64,000 nucleotides of DNA from Poriferisodalis sp965221945 (GTDB lineage Bacteria > Actinomycetota > Acidimicrobiia > Acidimicrobiales > Poriferisodalaceae), in the NCBI RefSeq assembly GCF_965221945.1, contig NZ_OZ244925.1, forward strand, positions 806,001 to 870,000. Reading direction: 5' to 3'. The position numbers were made by a program, and so were the translations under genes. The notes below the pieces were generated by a model. It was not told where the DNA came from, ran no database searches, and saw only the letters and a list, made by a program, of their open reading frames with translations. Positions 43,645 through 52,386 of the stretch are shown here, piece by piece. Positions within the stretch are counted from its first letter, which is position 1. Every line of letters starts with the position of its first letter.

Positions 43645-43707
43645 ATTCCCGCTATTTCGCGCTACTCATTCCCGATATTCCGCGTCATCAGTTCCCTAAA
43701 TTTCACA
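43645..43707 (-). repeat. Three 23-bp spaced direct repeats upstream of the ATPase gene
   Basis: Related sequences begin at 43645 (ATTCCCGCTATTTCGCG), 43668 (ATTCCCGATATTCCGCG) and 43691 (GTTCCCTAAATTTCAC), a constant 23-base period. The first two match at 15 of 17 positions. They fill the 84-base gap between the orphan hicB and the ATPase start and are AT-richer than their surroundings, so they look like a regulator-binding array. Confidence 0.75.
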
Positions 43708-43930
43708 GATCGGAGCAGGTTAACGTCTCCGGCGGCCCGATGATGCGAGGGTGTGCGGTTGCTTCGCCGAAGTAGCACTCGACGGCTTCGCAAACGTTGA
43801 CGCACAATTCCTCGACGGATTCTGCTTGGGTGTGGATGCCGAAGTCGAGGGCGCTGGCCGAGTACCCGCCGTCAACGTCATCTTCGCTGACCTGAAAGAT
43901 GATCCCAGGGACTTGCGGCGTCTCATTCAT
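43703..43930 (-). CDS. Orphan HicB-like antitoxin (DUF1902-type)
   Basis: A 75-residue HicB-like protein: GIIFQVSEDDVDGGYSASA then FGIHTQAESVEELCVNVCEA match the partial RNase-H fold of HicB antitoxins. The HicA toxin normally alongside is absent: the gene is followed only by the 23-base repeats and preceded by an acyl-CoA dehydrogenase ending 3 bases away. It may be the remnant of a toxin-antitoxin pair or a stand-alone regulator. Confidence 0.7.
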   Translation of the reverse strand: MNETPQVPGIIFQVSEDDVDGGYSASALDFGIHTQAESVEELCVNVCEAVECYFGEATAHPRIIGPPETLTCSDL

Positions 43931-43933
43931 GCT

Positions 43934-45088
43934 TCAGGAGAGGGCTGCGGTGCCGGAGGTGATGAGGGGGTAGAGGCCGTCGGCGCCGATGCTGGTGGCC
44001 ATGTTGCCGAGCACGGCCGACCAGTGGGCGTCGGAGCCGTATTCCTTGCGCCAGCTCCACAGGCGGCGGCTGAAGTGGTGCAGTGGGTACTCCTGGGTCA
44101 TGCCCATGGCGCCGTGGGCCTGGTGGCAGGCCTTCGTCGCCCGAGCAGCCGCCTGGTTGGCGACGAGCTTCGCTGCGGCGATCTCGAACGGCGCGTCACC
44201 GCGGGTGGCCTCCCGGGCAGCCACTTCGGCGGCCATGCGGACCAGCGCTGCATCTTGCGCGGCCCAGACCAGGTGCTGCTGCACGGCCTGGAATCGCGCC
44301 ACGGGGCGACCGAATTGGACTCGCTCGTTGGTGTAGCTGACGGTGAGCTGACACATCTTCTCGATAGCGCCGGCCATCAGTGCCACCCGGGACAAGGCGC
44401 CGCGTTGCGCCAACGCCCCAGCGTCGGCGCCGTCGGGCGCAGGTGCCGCTCGTGCGGTCACACCATCGAAGCGCACCGTGTCGCGGGGCTCGCCGGCCAT
44501 GTTCGGCAGCGGCGTGATCTCGCACTCCGATGCCGGCACCGCGACCACGGTTGCCTGCCCATCGCAGGCACAGACGCAGACGATCACCTCTGCGCTGCGC
44601 GCCCACGGCACCCGATGGGCTTCGCCGGTCAGCACTGCAGTGCCGTCGCCGTTGAGATTCACCGAGCACGCGCCACCGCCCGACCAGCCACCCTCGGCTG
44701 GCCGAGGCGGGACGACCGTGACCAGACCGTCGGGGCGCTCGAGGCCGGCCTCGGCCAGCAGCCAGCCTCCGAGGATGCCGTTCTCAGCGGCTGGAATCGG
44801 CGCCGAGTGGTAGCCGACCAGACGCAGCACCTCCATGGCCTCAGCGAGCGTGCCACCCGACCCGCCTGACTCTTCGGGGACCGCGATGAGGTCGAAGCCG
44901 GTCTCGCGGAATGCCTCCCAGATGTCGGGTGCGCCGCCGCTGTCCTCGGCAGCCTGTACTGCCTCATGTGTGCACAGTTCGTTGAAGAGCCGGTGTGCGG
45001 TCTCGGTGACCAACTCGTCGACCACGACCGGCTCACCTGGAGCACGCGCCGTCATGCCGGCAGGCTGTGTCGATCGGGCTGCCGTCAT
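43934..45088 (-). CDS. Acyl-CoA dehydrogenase, paired chain (beta-like)
   Basis: A 384-residue divergent acyl-CoA dehydrogenase. It keeps the C-terminal FAD/tetramer core (QFGRPVARFQAVQQHLVWAA, AHGAMGMTQEYPLHHFSRR), but its N-terminal half is weakly conserved. ATG 45088 overlaps the upstream dehydrogenase stop (ATGA). Two coupled dehydrogenases of this sort resemble the actinobacterial alpha2beta2 FadE pairs that act on steroid side-chain or other bulky acyl-CoAs; that role is inferred. The open frame upstream to 45373 is out-of-frame shadow. Confidence 0.85.
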   Translation of the reverse strand: MTAARSTQPAGMTARAPGEPVVVDELVTETAHRLFNELCTHEAVQAAEDSGGAPDIWEAFRETGFDLIAVPEESGGSGGTLAEAMEVLRLVGYHSAPIPAAENGILGGWLLAEAGLERPDGLVTVVPPRPAEGGWSGGGACSVNLNGDGTAVLTGEAHRVPWARSAEVIVCVCACDGQATVVAVPASECEITPLPNMAGEPRDTVRFDGVTARAAPAPDGADAGALAQRGALSRVALMAGAIEKMCQLTVSYTNERVQFGRPVARFQAVQQHLVWAAQDAALVRMAAEVAAREATRGDAPFEIAAAKLVANQAAARATKACHQAHGAMGMTQEYPLHHFSRRLWSWRKEYGSDAHWSAVLGNMATSIGADGLYPLITSGTAALS

Positions 45089-46236
45089 GTCGGCAGCCCT
45101 TGGAGGCCCTTGGAGGCGACTGAGCGCAGGATTTCGATCGTGCCGCCCCGAATCGTGTTGCCGGGGAAGGTCACTACGCATTGAGCCAGCATTCGCTCGA
45201 ACAGCGACTCCGATTCGGGCGAGTACTCCTCGTCGATGAGCTGCACGAGCTTCTCGACGACCTCCTGCTCGTAGCGCGTGCCCATCTCCTTCACCAGCGC
45301 GGACTCCACCGACGGGGCCTCGCCCTCGTCGATCAGCCGCGCCACCGACAGCGACAGGTTCCGGATGCTCCACCAGCGGGCCGCCAGCTCACCGAACAGA
45401 TCCGACACCGTGTCTTCCATCGGCGTGCCTGCCGTTTCGCGCAGCAGCTGCTCCACCGTCGAGAACGGCGACAGCCAGCGGTCGGGGCCGCCGCGCTCGT
45501 AGGCCATCTCGGTGGTGTTCTGATGCCAGCCCATTCCGGGATCGCCGACGACATTGATGTCGGGCACATACACGTCGTGGAAGGTGACCTCGTTGAAGTG
45601 GTGACTCCCGTCGAGGAATGGGATCGGGCTGATCTCGAGGCCCGGCGAGCGCAGGTCGATCAGGAACTGCGAAAGCCCAGCGTGCTTGTTGCCGTCCTCC
45701 ATCGGTGAGGTCCGCAACAGGCAGATGAACCAGTCGTTCATGTGCGCATTGGACGTCCAGATCTTCGTGCCGTTCACGATCCAGCCGTCGTCGGCGCGCT
45801 CGGCCCGGGTCGACACCGACGCCAGATCCGAGCCGCTGTCAGGCTCGCTCATGCCGATGGAGAAGCCCAGCTCTCCCCGGCAGATCGGCGGCAGGAATCG
45901 CTCACGCTGCTCGTCGGTGCCGAACTTCAGGATCACGTTGCCGGTCTGGCGGTCGCCCACCCAGTGATGCCCCACCGGCGCGCCCCACCGCAGCATCTCC
46001 TCCACCACGATGAAGCGCTGCACGGCGGTGCGGTCCGAGCCGCCCCAGCGTGACGGCAACGCCATGCCCACCCAGCCCCGGGCGGCCATCTTGGCCGAGA
46101 ACTCGCGGTCGTGGTCCGCAGCCATTCCCAGGCAGGGTTCGTGGGAGCCCGGCGGCAGTTCGGCTGCCAGGAACTCGCGCACCTCAGCCTGGAGGCTGAG
46201 TTCGGGGCCGGTCAGTTCCGTCGGAGTGAATCGCAT
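45085..46236 (-). CDS. Acyl-CoA dehydrogenase, paired chain (alpha-like)
   Basis: A 383-residue acyl-CoA dehydrogenase with the well-kept substrate and FAD motifs FSIGMSEPDSGSDLASVST and GTKIWTSNAHMNDWFICLLR and the ending TIRGGTIEILRSVASKGLQG. It precedes and overlaps the second dehydrogenase, and probably forms a mixed tetramer with it. It lies 27 bases after the flavin monooxygenase gene, all on the minus strand, so the monooxygenase and both dehydrogenases may form one operon. Confidence 0.9.
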   Translation of the reverse strand: MRFTPTELTGPELSLQAEVREFLAAELPPGSHEPCLGMAADHDREFSAKMAARGWVGMALPSRWGGSDRTAVQRFIVVEEMLRWGAPVGHHWVGDRQTGNVILKFGTDEQRERFLPPICRGELGFSIGMSEPDSGSDLASVSTRAERADDGWIVNGTKIWTSNAHMNDWFICLLRTSPMEDGNKHAGLSQFLIDLRSPGLEISPIPFLDGSHHFNEVTFHDVYVPDINVVGDPGMGWHQNTTEMAYERGGPDRWLSPFSTVEQLLRETAGTPMEDTVSDLFGELAARWWSIRNLSLSVARLIDEGEAPSVESALVKEMGTRYEQEVVEKLVQLIDEEYSPESESLFERMLAQCVVTFPGNTIRGGTIEILRSVASKGLQGLPT

Positions 46237-46263
46237 CTGGAGCCTTGTGTGGTGGACGGCCGT

Positions 46264-47889
46264 CTAGGCCAAGGCGAAGCCCTGGTAACCGTCGGCCGCC
46301 GCAGCATCGCAGATCTCAACGTAGGGCGGGAAGCCGACGAGGGGCATGAACACCCGTTTCTTGCCCGGGATATTGGATCCCAGATACCACGAGTTACACG
46401 TCGGGTACAGCGTCATGTCGGCGACAGCGTTGACGTGGTCGACCCATTTCGCCTCGGCTTCCGGCTGCGCCTCGATGGTCTTGATGCCGTACTCGCGCAG
46501 GTGGCCGAGGCATTCCGCAATCCAGTTCACGTGCTGTTCGATCGACGCGATCATGTTGGTCAGCACCGAGGGGCTGCCCGGACCCGACACGGTGAACAGG
46601 TTCGGAAAGCCGGCCACGCCGAGCCCGAGGTAGGTGCGAGGACCGGCATCCCAATGTTCGGCCAGCCGGATGCCGCCGCGCCCAGTGACGTTCATGCGCA
46701 GCAGTGTCCCGGTCATGGCGTCGAAGCCGGTCGCGAACACGATGGCGTCGGCGGCGTACTCCTGTCCGTCGACGACAATGCCGGCGGGGGAGATGCGCTC
46801 GATCGGCGACTCCGATACGTCTACTAGACGTACTTGGGGCAGGTTGTAGGTCTCGAAGTAGCTCGTGTCCAGGCACGGTCGCTTGCAGGCGATGGTGTTG
46901 TGCGGAGTGAGCTTCGCCGCGACTTCGGGATCGTGGACGGCGTCGGCGATCTTGGCGCGCACGAATTCAGCGATGCGCTGGTTCGATTCGGGATCGAGTG
47001 CGGTGTCGCCGTAGGCCCCATAGAACGTGAAGCCGCCCACCTCCCAGTGGCGCTCAAGCCGTTCGACGAACTCGTCAGGATCTGCGTCTTTGGCGAGATC
47101 ATCCGAGCGGGGTAGGCGGGTGAGGAAGGCCGGCATCTCCTTGAGCGCCTTGGCGCGCAGATCGGAGTAGTTCGCCTTCCACTGGCCTTGTTCTTCGGGG
47201 TCAAGCGGCTCGTTGCGAGCTGGGATGGAGTAATTCGGCGTTCGCTGGAACACCGTCAGCTCCTCGCACTCCTGTGCGATCACCGGGATCGCCTGCACTG
47301 CGGACGAGCCCGTGCCGATCACTGCAACCGACTTGCCTGCTAAGTCCACGCCCTCATGCGGCCAGCGGCCCGTGTGATACGTGTCGCCCTCGAACGAATC
47401 GATCCCATCAAATCGGGGCGTGTTCGCCGTCGAAAGACAGCCGGTCGCCATGACCACGAAACGCGTCCGGTACTCGCCGCGGTCGGTCTGCAGCCTCCAG
47501 TGGCGGGCCTTGTCGTCCCAGTCGACGCGTTCGACGGTGGTCTCGAAGCGGATGTCGCGGCGTAGGTCGTAGCGGTCCGCGACATGGTTGGCGTAGCGCA
47601 GGATCTCCGGCTGGGACGAGTAGCGCTCGGTCCACTCCCAGTCCTGTTCAAGCTCGGGGTCGAACGAGTACGAGTACTGCATTGACTCGACGTCGCAGCG
47701 AGCGCCGGGGTAGCGGTTCCAGTACCACGTGCCGCCCACGCCGTCGGCCCGTTCGAGCACGACGGTGTCGAAACCGAGCCCGCGCAGCTTGTGGAGCATG
47801 TACATGCCGGCGAACCCGGCACCCACGACAACCACTTCGTTGACGTACGACCTGTGGCCGTTCGAGCTGGCCCCGTCCCCGCTGCTCAT
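46264..47889 (-). CDS. Flavin-containing (Baeyer-Villiger type) monooxygenase
   Basis: A 541-residue class B flavoprotein monooxygenase, probably converting a ketone to an ester or lactone with NADPH and O2. FAD site: VVGAGFAGMYMLHKL and GGTWYWNRYPGARCD. The Baeyer-Villiger fingerprint is FEGDTYHTGRWPHEG, followed by the NADPH site VAVIGTGSSAVQAIP and the late FATGFDAMTG. The substrate is unknown; with the paired acyl-CoA dehydrogenases behind it, degradation of a cyclic or branched ketone is possible. Confidence 0.9.
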   Translation of the reverse strand: MSSGDGASSNGHRSYVNEVVVVGAGFAGMYMLHKLRGLGFDTVVLERADGVGGTWYWNRYPGARCDVESMQYSYSFDPELEQDWEWTERYSSQPEILRYANHVADRYDLRRDIRFETTVERVDWDDKARHWRLQTDRGEYRTRFVVMATGCLSTANTPRFDGIDSFEGDTYHTGRWPHEGVDLAGKSVAVIGTGSSAVQAIPVIAQECEELTVFQRTPNYSIPARNEPLDPEEQGQWKANYSDLRAKALKEMPAFLTRLPRSDDLAKDADPDEFVERLERHWEVGGFTFYGAYGDTALDPESNQRIAEFVRAKIADAVHDPEVAAKLTPHNTIACKRPCLDTSYFETYNLPQVRLVDVSESPIERISPAGIVVDGQEYAADAIVFATGFDAMTGTLLRMNVTGRGGIRLAEHWDAGPRTYLGLGVAGFPNLFTVSGPGSPSVLTNMIASIEQHVNWIAECLGHLREYGIKTIEAQPEAEAKWVDHVNAVADMTLYPTCNSWYLGSNIPGKKRVFMPLVGFPPYVEICDAAAADGYQGFALA

Positions 47890-47956
47890 GGCCGGTCAGA
47901 CTACCGAGGGCAGCTGAGAGCAGCCGGCGGCGGGCCGCTGTGGCACGCTCCGGGGG

Positions 47957-49477
47957 ATGGGTGAACCCTGCGATCTCACCGCGACCCAGGCACGGCAGTT
48001 GATGGCAACCGCCGAGCTGTCGGCCGTCGAACTGCTGGAGTCGTGTCTTGCACGGGCCGATGCGACCAACGAGGCGGTGAATGCGCTCGTCAACCGCGAT
48101 GACGACGCAGCGCGAGCAACGGCTCGTGCAATCGACGACGCCCGCGCCCGCGGCGACGAATTGGGGCCGCTGGCGGGCCTGCCGGTGGCGATCAAGGACA
48201 TCCAGGCCACCGCAGGTTTGACCACGACCTTTGGCGCTGTGCCTTTCGCAGACAATGTGCCAATCGCCGACGACGGCATCGTGGCGCGGGTCCGGGCCGC
48301 CGACGCCGTCATCATCGGCAAGACGAACACGCCTGAGCTCAGCATCGGCGCGAACACCGTGAACCGGCTCTTCGGCGCCACCGGCAATCCGTTCGATCCC
48401 TCACGGACCTGTGGGGGCAGCTCGGGCGGTTCCGCTGTCGCGCTGTCGTGCGGGATGGCGCCGTTGGCTACCGGATCTGACCATGGCGGCAGCCTGCGCA
48501 TCCCGGCCTCGTACTGCGGTGTGGCCGCTCATCGCTCCACGCCTGGCACGGTTGCACACGACGAGCGCACGATTGGGCGTACCAACTACAGCGTGCAGGG
48601 TCCGATGGCCCGCACCGTCGCTGATGTGGCGTTGTTGCTGTCGGTGGTGGCGGGCCGCGACCGTGCGGCACGCCGTGATCCCATGGCGTTCCCGTTGAAC
48701 GCTGGGGAGTTCGCAGACCTCTCTGTGGTCGATGTGGCATCGCTGCGTGTGGGCGTCAGCGCCGACTTGGGTGGCCTGCTGGTCTCTCAGGCTGTCCGTT
48801 CCGTGTTCGCCGACCGTGTCGAGCGGCTGAGCGGCATCGTCGGCTCGGTGTCAGAGGCCGCCCTCGACCTCAGCGATGCGCTCGAAGTGGACTGGCAGCT
48901 CCGGTCGGACATCTTCGCCACCAACTACCACCGCAGCATCCACCGTTTCGATCCCGACGCCGCCGGGCCCGACGGCGGCTTCAACCCCAACATCCGCGCC
49001 ACTTACGACGAAGCCTTGCGTACGACGGTGCTGGACATCGCAAAGGCGCGGAGGCGGCAGGTAGAGCTGTACCGGGCCACTGACGCGTTGTTCGACACCC
49101 TTGACGTGCTGATCTGCCCCGGCGTGAGCGTGCCGCCTTTTGACTGGCACCAGCTGTATCCCGCTGAGATCGACGGGCGACCTGTTCGCAACTACATGGC
49201 ATGGCTGGGACTGTCGGCGGCGCTCACCGTGGTCGGCCATCCCACCACAGCCTTGCCCTGCGGACTCGACGGCCAGGGCACGCCGTTCGGACTGCAGCTT
49301 GTGGGTCCGAGCTACAGCGACCGGCAGTTGCTCGGGATGGCCGCGGCGATCGAAGCCGTGTTCGCCGACGATCCGGTTACCGCTCGGCCGGTACCCGATG
49401 TGGATTGGCTTGGCACGGTGCAGACCGCTTGCCGAACCGAGGGACGGCTGGTGCACGCTTCTTCGCTGGCTCAATAG
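47957..49477 (+). CDS. Amidase (amidase signature family)
   Basis: A 506-residue serine amidase hydrolysing a carboxamide to acid and ammonia. The Ser-cisSer-Lys triad is visible: Lys in PVAIKDIQAT, the bridging Ser in TGSDHGGSLRIPAS and the nucleophile region CGGSSGGSAVALS. It matches the GatA-like family in length, but no gatB or gatC is nearby, so it is a catabolic amidase. It diverges from the monooxygenase gene and its end overlaps the convergent hyuA by 7 bases. Confidence 0.91.
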   Translation: MGEPCDLTATQARQLMATAELSAVELLESCLARADATNEAVNALVNRDDDAARATARAIDDARARGDELGPLAGLPVAIKDIQATAGLTTTFGAVPFADNVPIADDGIVARVRAADAVIIGKTNTPELSIGANTVNRLFGATGNPFDPSRTCGGSSGGSAVALSCGMAPLATGSDHGGSLRIPASYCGVAAHRSTPGTVAHDERTIGRTNYSVQGPMARTVADVALLLSVVAGRDRAARRDPMAFPLNAGEFADLSVVDVASLRVGVSADLGGLLVSQAVRSVFADRVERLSGIVGSVSEAALDLSDALEVDWQLRSDIFATNYHRSIHRFDPDAAGPDGGFNPNIRATYDEALRTTVLDIAKARRRQVELYRATDALFDTLDVLICPGVSVPPFDWHQLYPAEIDGRPVRNYMAWLGLSAALTVVGHPTTALPCGLDGQGTPFGLQLVGPSYSDRQLLGMAAAIEAVFADDPVTARPVPDVDWLGTVQTACRTEGRLVHASSLAQ

Positions 49478-51768
49478 TTACTGCCGGGGCGACCGGCGGC
49501 GGTGACCGTGAGGGTGGCTTCGACGAACAGCTCACGACCGTTGCTGGGGGCCGTGCGGGTGGTCCAGTTGACGGTGACCTCGGCGTTGTGGGCGCCGGCT
49601 GCGGCGGCTTCGGCTTGGGCGGCTTCGGTTGCTTGGGTCGTCGCCCACTCGCGGGCTTCGTCGAGGTTGTGCCACACCGGCGGATCGTCGCCCCAATGTG
49701 CCCGGTAGCTGCCGCGACGGGGCGCGGTCACGGTGATCTGTTTCGTGATGCGGACCCGGGCCACAGCTGCACCGACTGCATTGGCCACTTCGGCATGCGC
49801 TGGAACCACAGCAGTGGTGCCGAGCAGTGCCGCAACAAGCGGGGCATAGGTGGGGGCGGGGGCTCCGATGGCAACGATTGGCGATGCGACACCTGCGCCG
49901 AGGTGGGCGAGCGGTGTTGGATCAGCCGGAATCGATGCCACATCGCCTGCGACCGGCACGCCCGGCTGCTCGCTGGGCTCGAGCAAGCCCCACAGCGGGT
50001 TGGCTGAGCGATCACCGTGAGTGCTGCCGGTTTCGCTGGCGGTAGTTCGCCCGAGGTCGCGATGCCGGCGGTCGAGAGCTGCTTGCGCAAGCGGTCGCCT
50101 GGTTTCGCCAGGGGCAATGCCGTCCGCACCGAGCGCGACGCTGAGCAGCGCTTCAGCGGCGCCTCGCAGCGCGGAGCGCATCACGCGGCGGGACAGGTCG
50201 GCGGCGCCGGTACCGACGTTGACGCCGTAGCGGTCGCGCTGGCGGCTGAACAGCTCTGCTCCTGCGTGGGCCGCGGCCGCATCGCCCACCGATTCGGCAT
50301 CGACCAACCCGAGAACGACGCAGGCGTCAGTCGGCGTCAATGCAGCGCGTCGCACCATGCCGCGGCGCTCAAGCCTTCCCACGGCACTGCGCCAGCGGGC
50401 CGACCGTTTCAGGTTCTCCAAGGGCAGCGCGCCGCCGGCGCTATCGACGAGCTGCAGCACCTCGTTCTCGAGACCGTCGAGGTGCTCAGTCGACGCAGGG
50501 ATCGCGGCCCGCAACAGCACCTCCCCGAACTCTGCAAGGGGACGTTTGGACTCAAGCTGACGTTGCAGTATCGGCAGCACCGCGTCGGGGTGCCGTCGCG
50601 CTGCCACACACAGCGGCACCACTCTGCGAGGACCAACGGCCAGTTCGCCGAGGACTCCGTCGGGAGGAATGCTGATCTCGCTGTCGCCGCCAAGGCCCAC
50701 GGTCATCGTCGGGAGTGCCGTGACCATCGTGGCGTGACCGCCGACCGTTGCAGTGCCGCCGTCAGCAGGGACGACCGCGCCGTTGCGGATCGCTGCGATG
50801 TCAGTCGTCGTGCCGCCGATGTCGACGACAAGGCAGCCCGCGTCGAGTGCATCTGCATCCGTCGCAGACGATGCGGCGAGGTGGCGGGCACCGATCACGC
50901 TGGCCGCAGGCCCCGACAACACCGTCTCGATCGGCCGCTGTGCCACGAACTCGGCCGAGACGAGCGAGCCATCGCCCCGAACGATCATCAGCCGTGCGTC
51001 GAGCCCGAGTGATCCCATGGCGGCACGGATTGCTTCGGTGAAGCGGGCAGTCACCGAGATGAGTTGCGCGTTGAGGAGGGTCGTGACCGCTCGTCGCGGA
51101 CCGCCCAGCCGCGGCGACAGCTCGTGACTGCAGGTCACAGGTTTGCCAGTGCGTTCGCGGATCGCGTCCCGTGCGGAGAGTTCGTGTGCGGCATTGCGGA
51201 CGCTGAACTGAGCTGCGACGGCATATGCCTCGACAGAAGCGTCGATTCGGTCGATGGCTCGTGTGAGCTCGCCGAGGTCGAGCGGGTCGCGCTCGTCACC
51301 GTGGGCGCTGTGCCCGCCTCCCACGATCACGACTGGAGCTGTCGCGAGGTCGCTGGTCGGCCGATCGCGCCCGCCCTCGGCGGGAGAGGTGTCTGCTCGT
51401 GAATTCAGATCCTCGCTCGTGCCGGTTGCAGTGCCGGGGCGCAGTCCGACGCGAGTCAGCGCTTCGGGCTCGAACCCGATGGCCACCAGGCCGGCAGGTC
51501 GTCCAGCGCCCTCGACCAATGCGTTGGTCGCCAGCGTCGTCGAGACCGCCACAAGTCCGATGTCGCTTGCGCTGACGTGGCTGCTGGCGAGCACATTCGT
51601 CATCGCCGCCACGACGCAGCCGTACAAGTCCTCATGGCTGGTCGGCGTCTTGGCTGCCGCGACCACCCGATCCGTGTTGTGGTCATAGACGACCGCGTCG
51701 GTAAACGTGCCGCCGGTGTCAACGCCCATACAGAAGCGGCCTGGCGGCGTTCGGAGCGGCTCTGTCAC
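49471..51768 (-). CDS. Hydantoinase/oxoprolinase family protein, HyuA-like
   Basis: A 765-residue protein of the hydantoinase A/5-oxoprolinase type, ATP-dependent enzymes that open cyclic amides. The ASKHA-type nucleotide site appears twice: GVDTGGTFTDAVVYD near the start and VVDIGGTTTDIAAIRNG near residue 320. The usual HyuB subunit gene is absent. GTG 51768 begins just before the domain; CACACT ends seven bases before it. The region around residues 480-660 is Ala-rich and less conserved, making the protein longer than typical HyuA. Confidence 0.82.
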   Translation of the reverse strand: MTEPLRTPPGRFCMGVDTGGTFTDAVVYDHNTDRVVAAAKTPTSHEDLYGCVVAAMTNVLASSHVSASDIGLVAVSTTLATNALVEGAGRPAGLVAIGFEPEALTRVGLRPGTATGTSEDLNSRADTSPAEGGRDRPTSDLATAPVVIVGGGHSAHGDERDPLDLGELTRAIDRIDASVEAYAVAAQFSVRNAAHELSARDAIRERTGKPVTCSHELSPRLGGPRRAVTTLLNAQLISVTARFTEAIRAAMGSLGLDARLMIVRGDGSLVSAEFVAQRPIETVLSGPAASVIGARHLAASSATDADALDAGCLVVDIGGTTTDIAAIRNGAVVPADGGTATVGGHATMVTALPTMTVGLGGDSEISIPPDGVLGELAVGPRRVVPLCVAARRHPDAVLPILQRQLESKRPLAEFGEVLLRAAIPASTEHLDGLENEVLQLVDSAGGALPLENLKRSARWRSAVGRLERRGMVRRAALTPTDACVVLGLVDAESVGDAAAAHAGAELFSRQRDRYGVNVGTGAADLSRRVMRSALRGAAEALLSVALGADGIAPGETRRPLAQAALDRRHRDLGRTTASETGSTHGDRSANPLWGLLEPSEQPGVPVAGDVASIPADPTPLAHLGAGVASPIVAIGAPAPTYAPLVAALLGTTAVVPAHAEVANAVGAAVARVRITKQITVTAPRRGSYRAHWGDDPPVWHNLDEAREWATTQATEAAQAEAAAAGAHNAEVTVNWTTRTAPSNGRELFVEATLTVTAAGRPGSNY

Positions 51769-51933
51769 CGCCGCAAGTGTGCCAGCGCGAACCCTTCGGG
51801 AGTGCTGACCGCCCGGTCGAGTGGACTCGGGCGCCCGCGTCGGTGAGACTGCATGCACGGCGCCCGTTGCTTTCGCTGCGGTGCAACGATGGCCGCCGGC
51901 TGAACCCGAATGCAGCGCCGCAAGGAGGAACCG

Positions 51934-52341
51934 ATGGGCGTCAAGTCAGTCAACGAGATGGTCGCGGAGGCCAAGACCCGTATCGACAACATCTCGCCGG
52001 AGGAGGCGCACCGACGGGTCACCGAGCAGGGAGCGCTGATCGTGGACATCCGTGACGTGCGCGAACTGCAGCGTGATGGCGCCATTCCGGGCTCGATGCA
52101 CACGCCCCGAGGCATGCTCGAGTTCTGGGTCTCGCCCGATTCGCCCTACACCAAAGAGGTCTTCACCGAGGATCGCGAGTTCATCCTGTGCTGCGCCGGA
52201 GGCGCCCGCTCGGCCCTGTCCGCTGACACGATGGGCGACATGGGCGTTCCCCGGGTCAGCCATGTGATGACCGGCTTCGGCGGCTGGCGTGCCGACGGCA
52301 TGCCGGTGACCGACTACGACACGTTCAGGTCGCAGCGCTGA
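51934..52341 (+). CDS. Rhodanese-like sulfurtransferase domain protein
   Basis: A 135-residue single rhodanese domain: ALIVDIRDVRELQRDGAIPG, then the active-site loop CAGGARSALSA with the expected catalytic cysteine (second of the two in ILCCAGG). It may carry sulfane sulfur or act as a partner of the next gene. AAGGAGG lies a few bases before ATG 51934, the best ribosome site in the region. It is 45 bases upstream of the dimethylformamidase-like gene and probably co-transcribed. Confidence 0.88.
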   Translation: MGVKSVNEMVAEAKTRIDNISPEEAHRRVTEQGALIVDIRDVRELQRDGAIPGSMHTPRGMLEFWVSPDSPYTKEVFTEDREFILCCAGGARSALSADTMGDMGVPRVSHVMTGFGGWRADGMPVTDYDTFRSQR

Positions 52342-52386
52342 TCTCGGCACCCGTCTGAGCCCGACGAACAGTCTCAGCGCGTCGCT

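Noticed and set aside
43645..43707. CRISPR or plasmid iterons
   Set aside because: Only three imperfect units in an 84-base gap, with no rep or cas gene; an operator array is simpler.
43934..45373. Long N-terminal extension of the acyl-CoA dehydrogenase to 45373
   Set aside because: The extra ~95 residues lie over the upstream dehydrogenase gene and read as its shadow; ATG 45088 gives an ATGA overlap.
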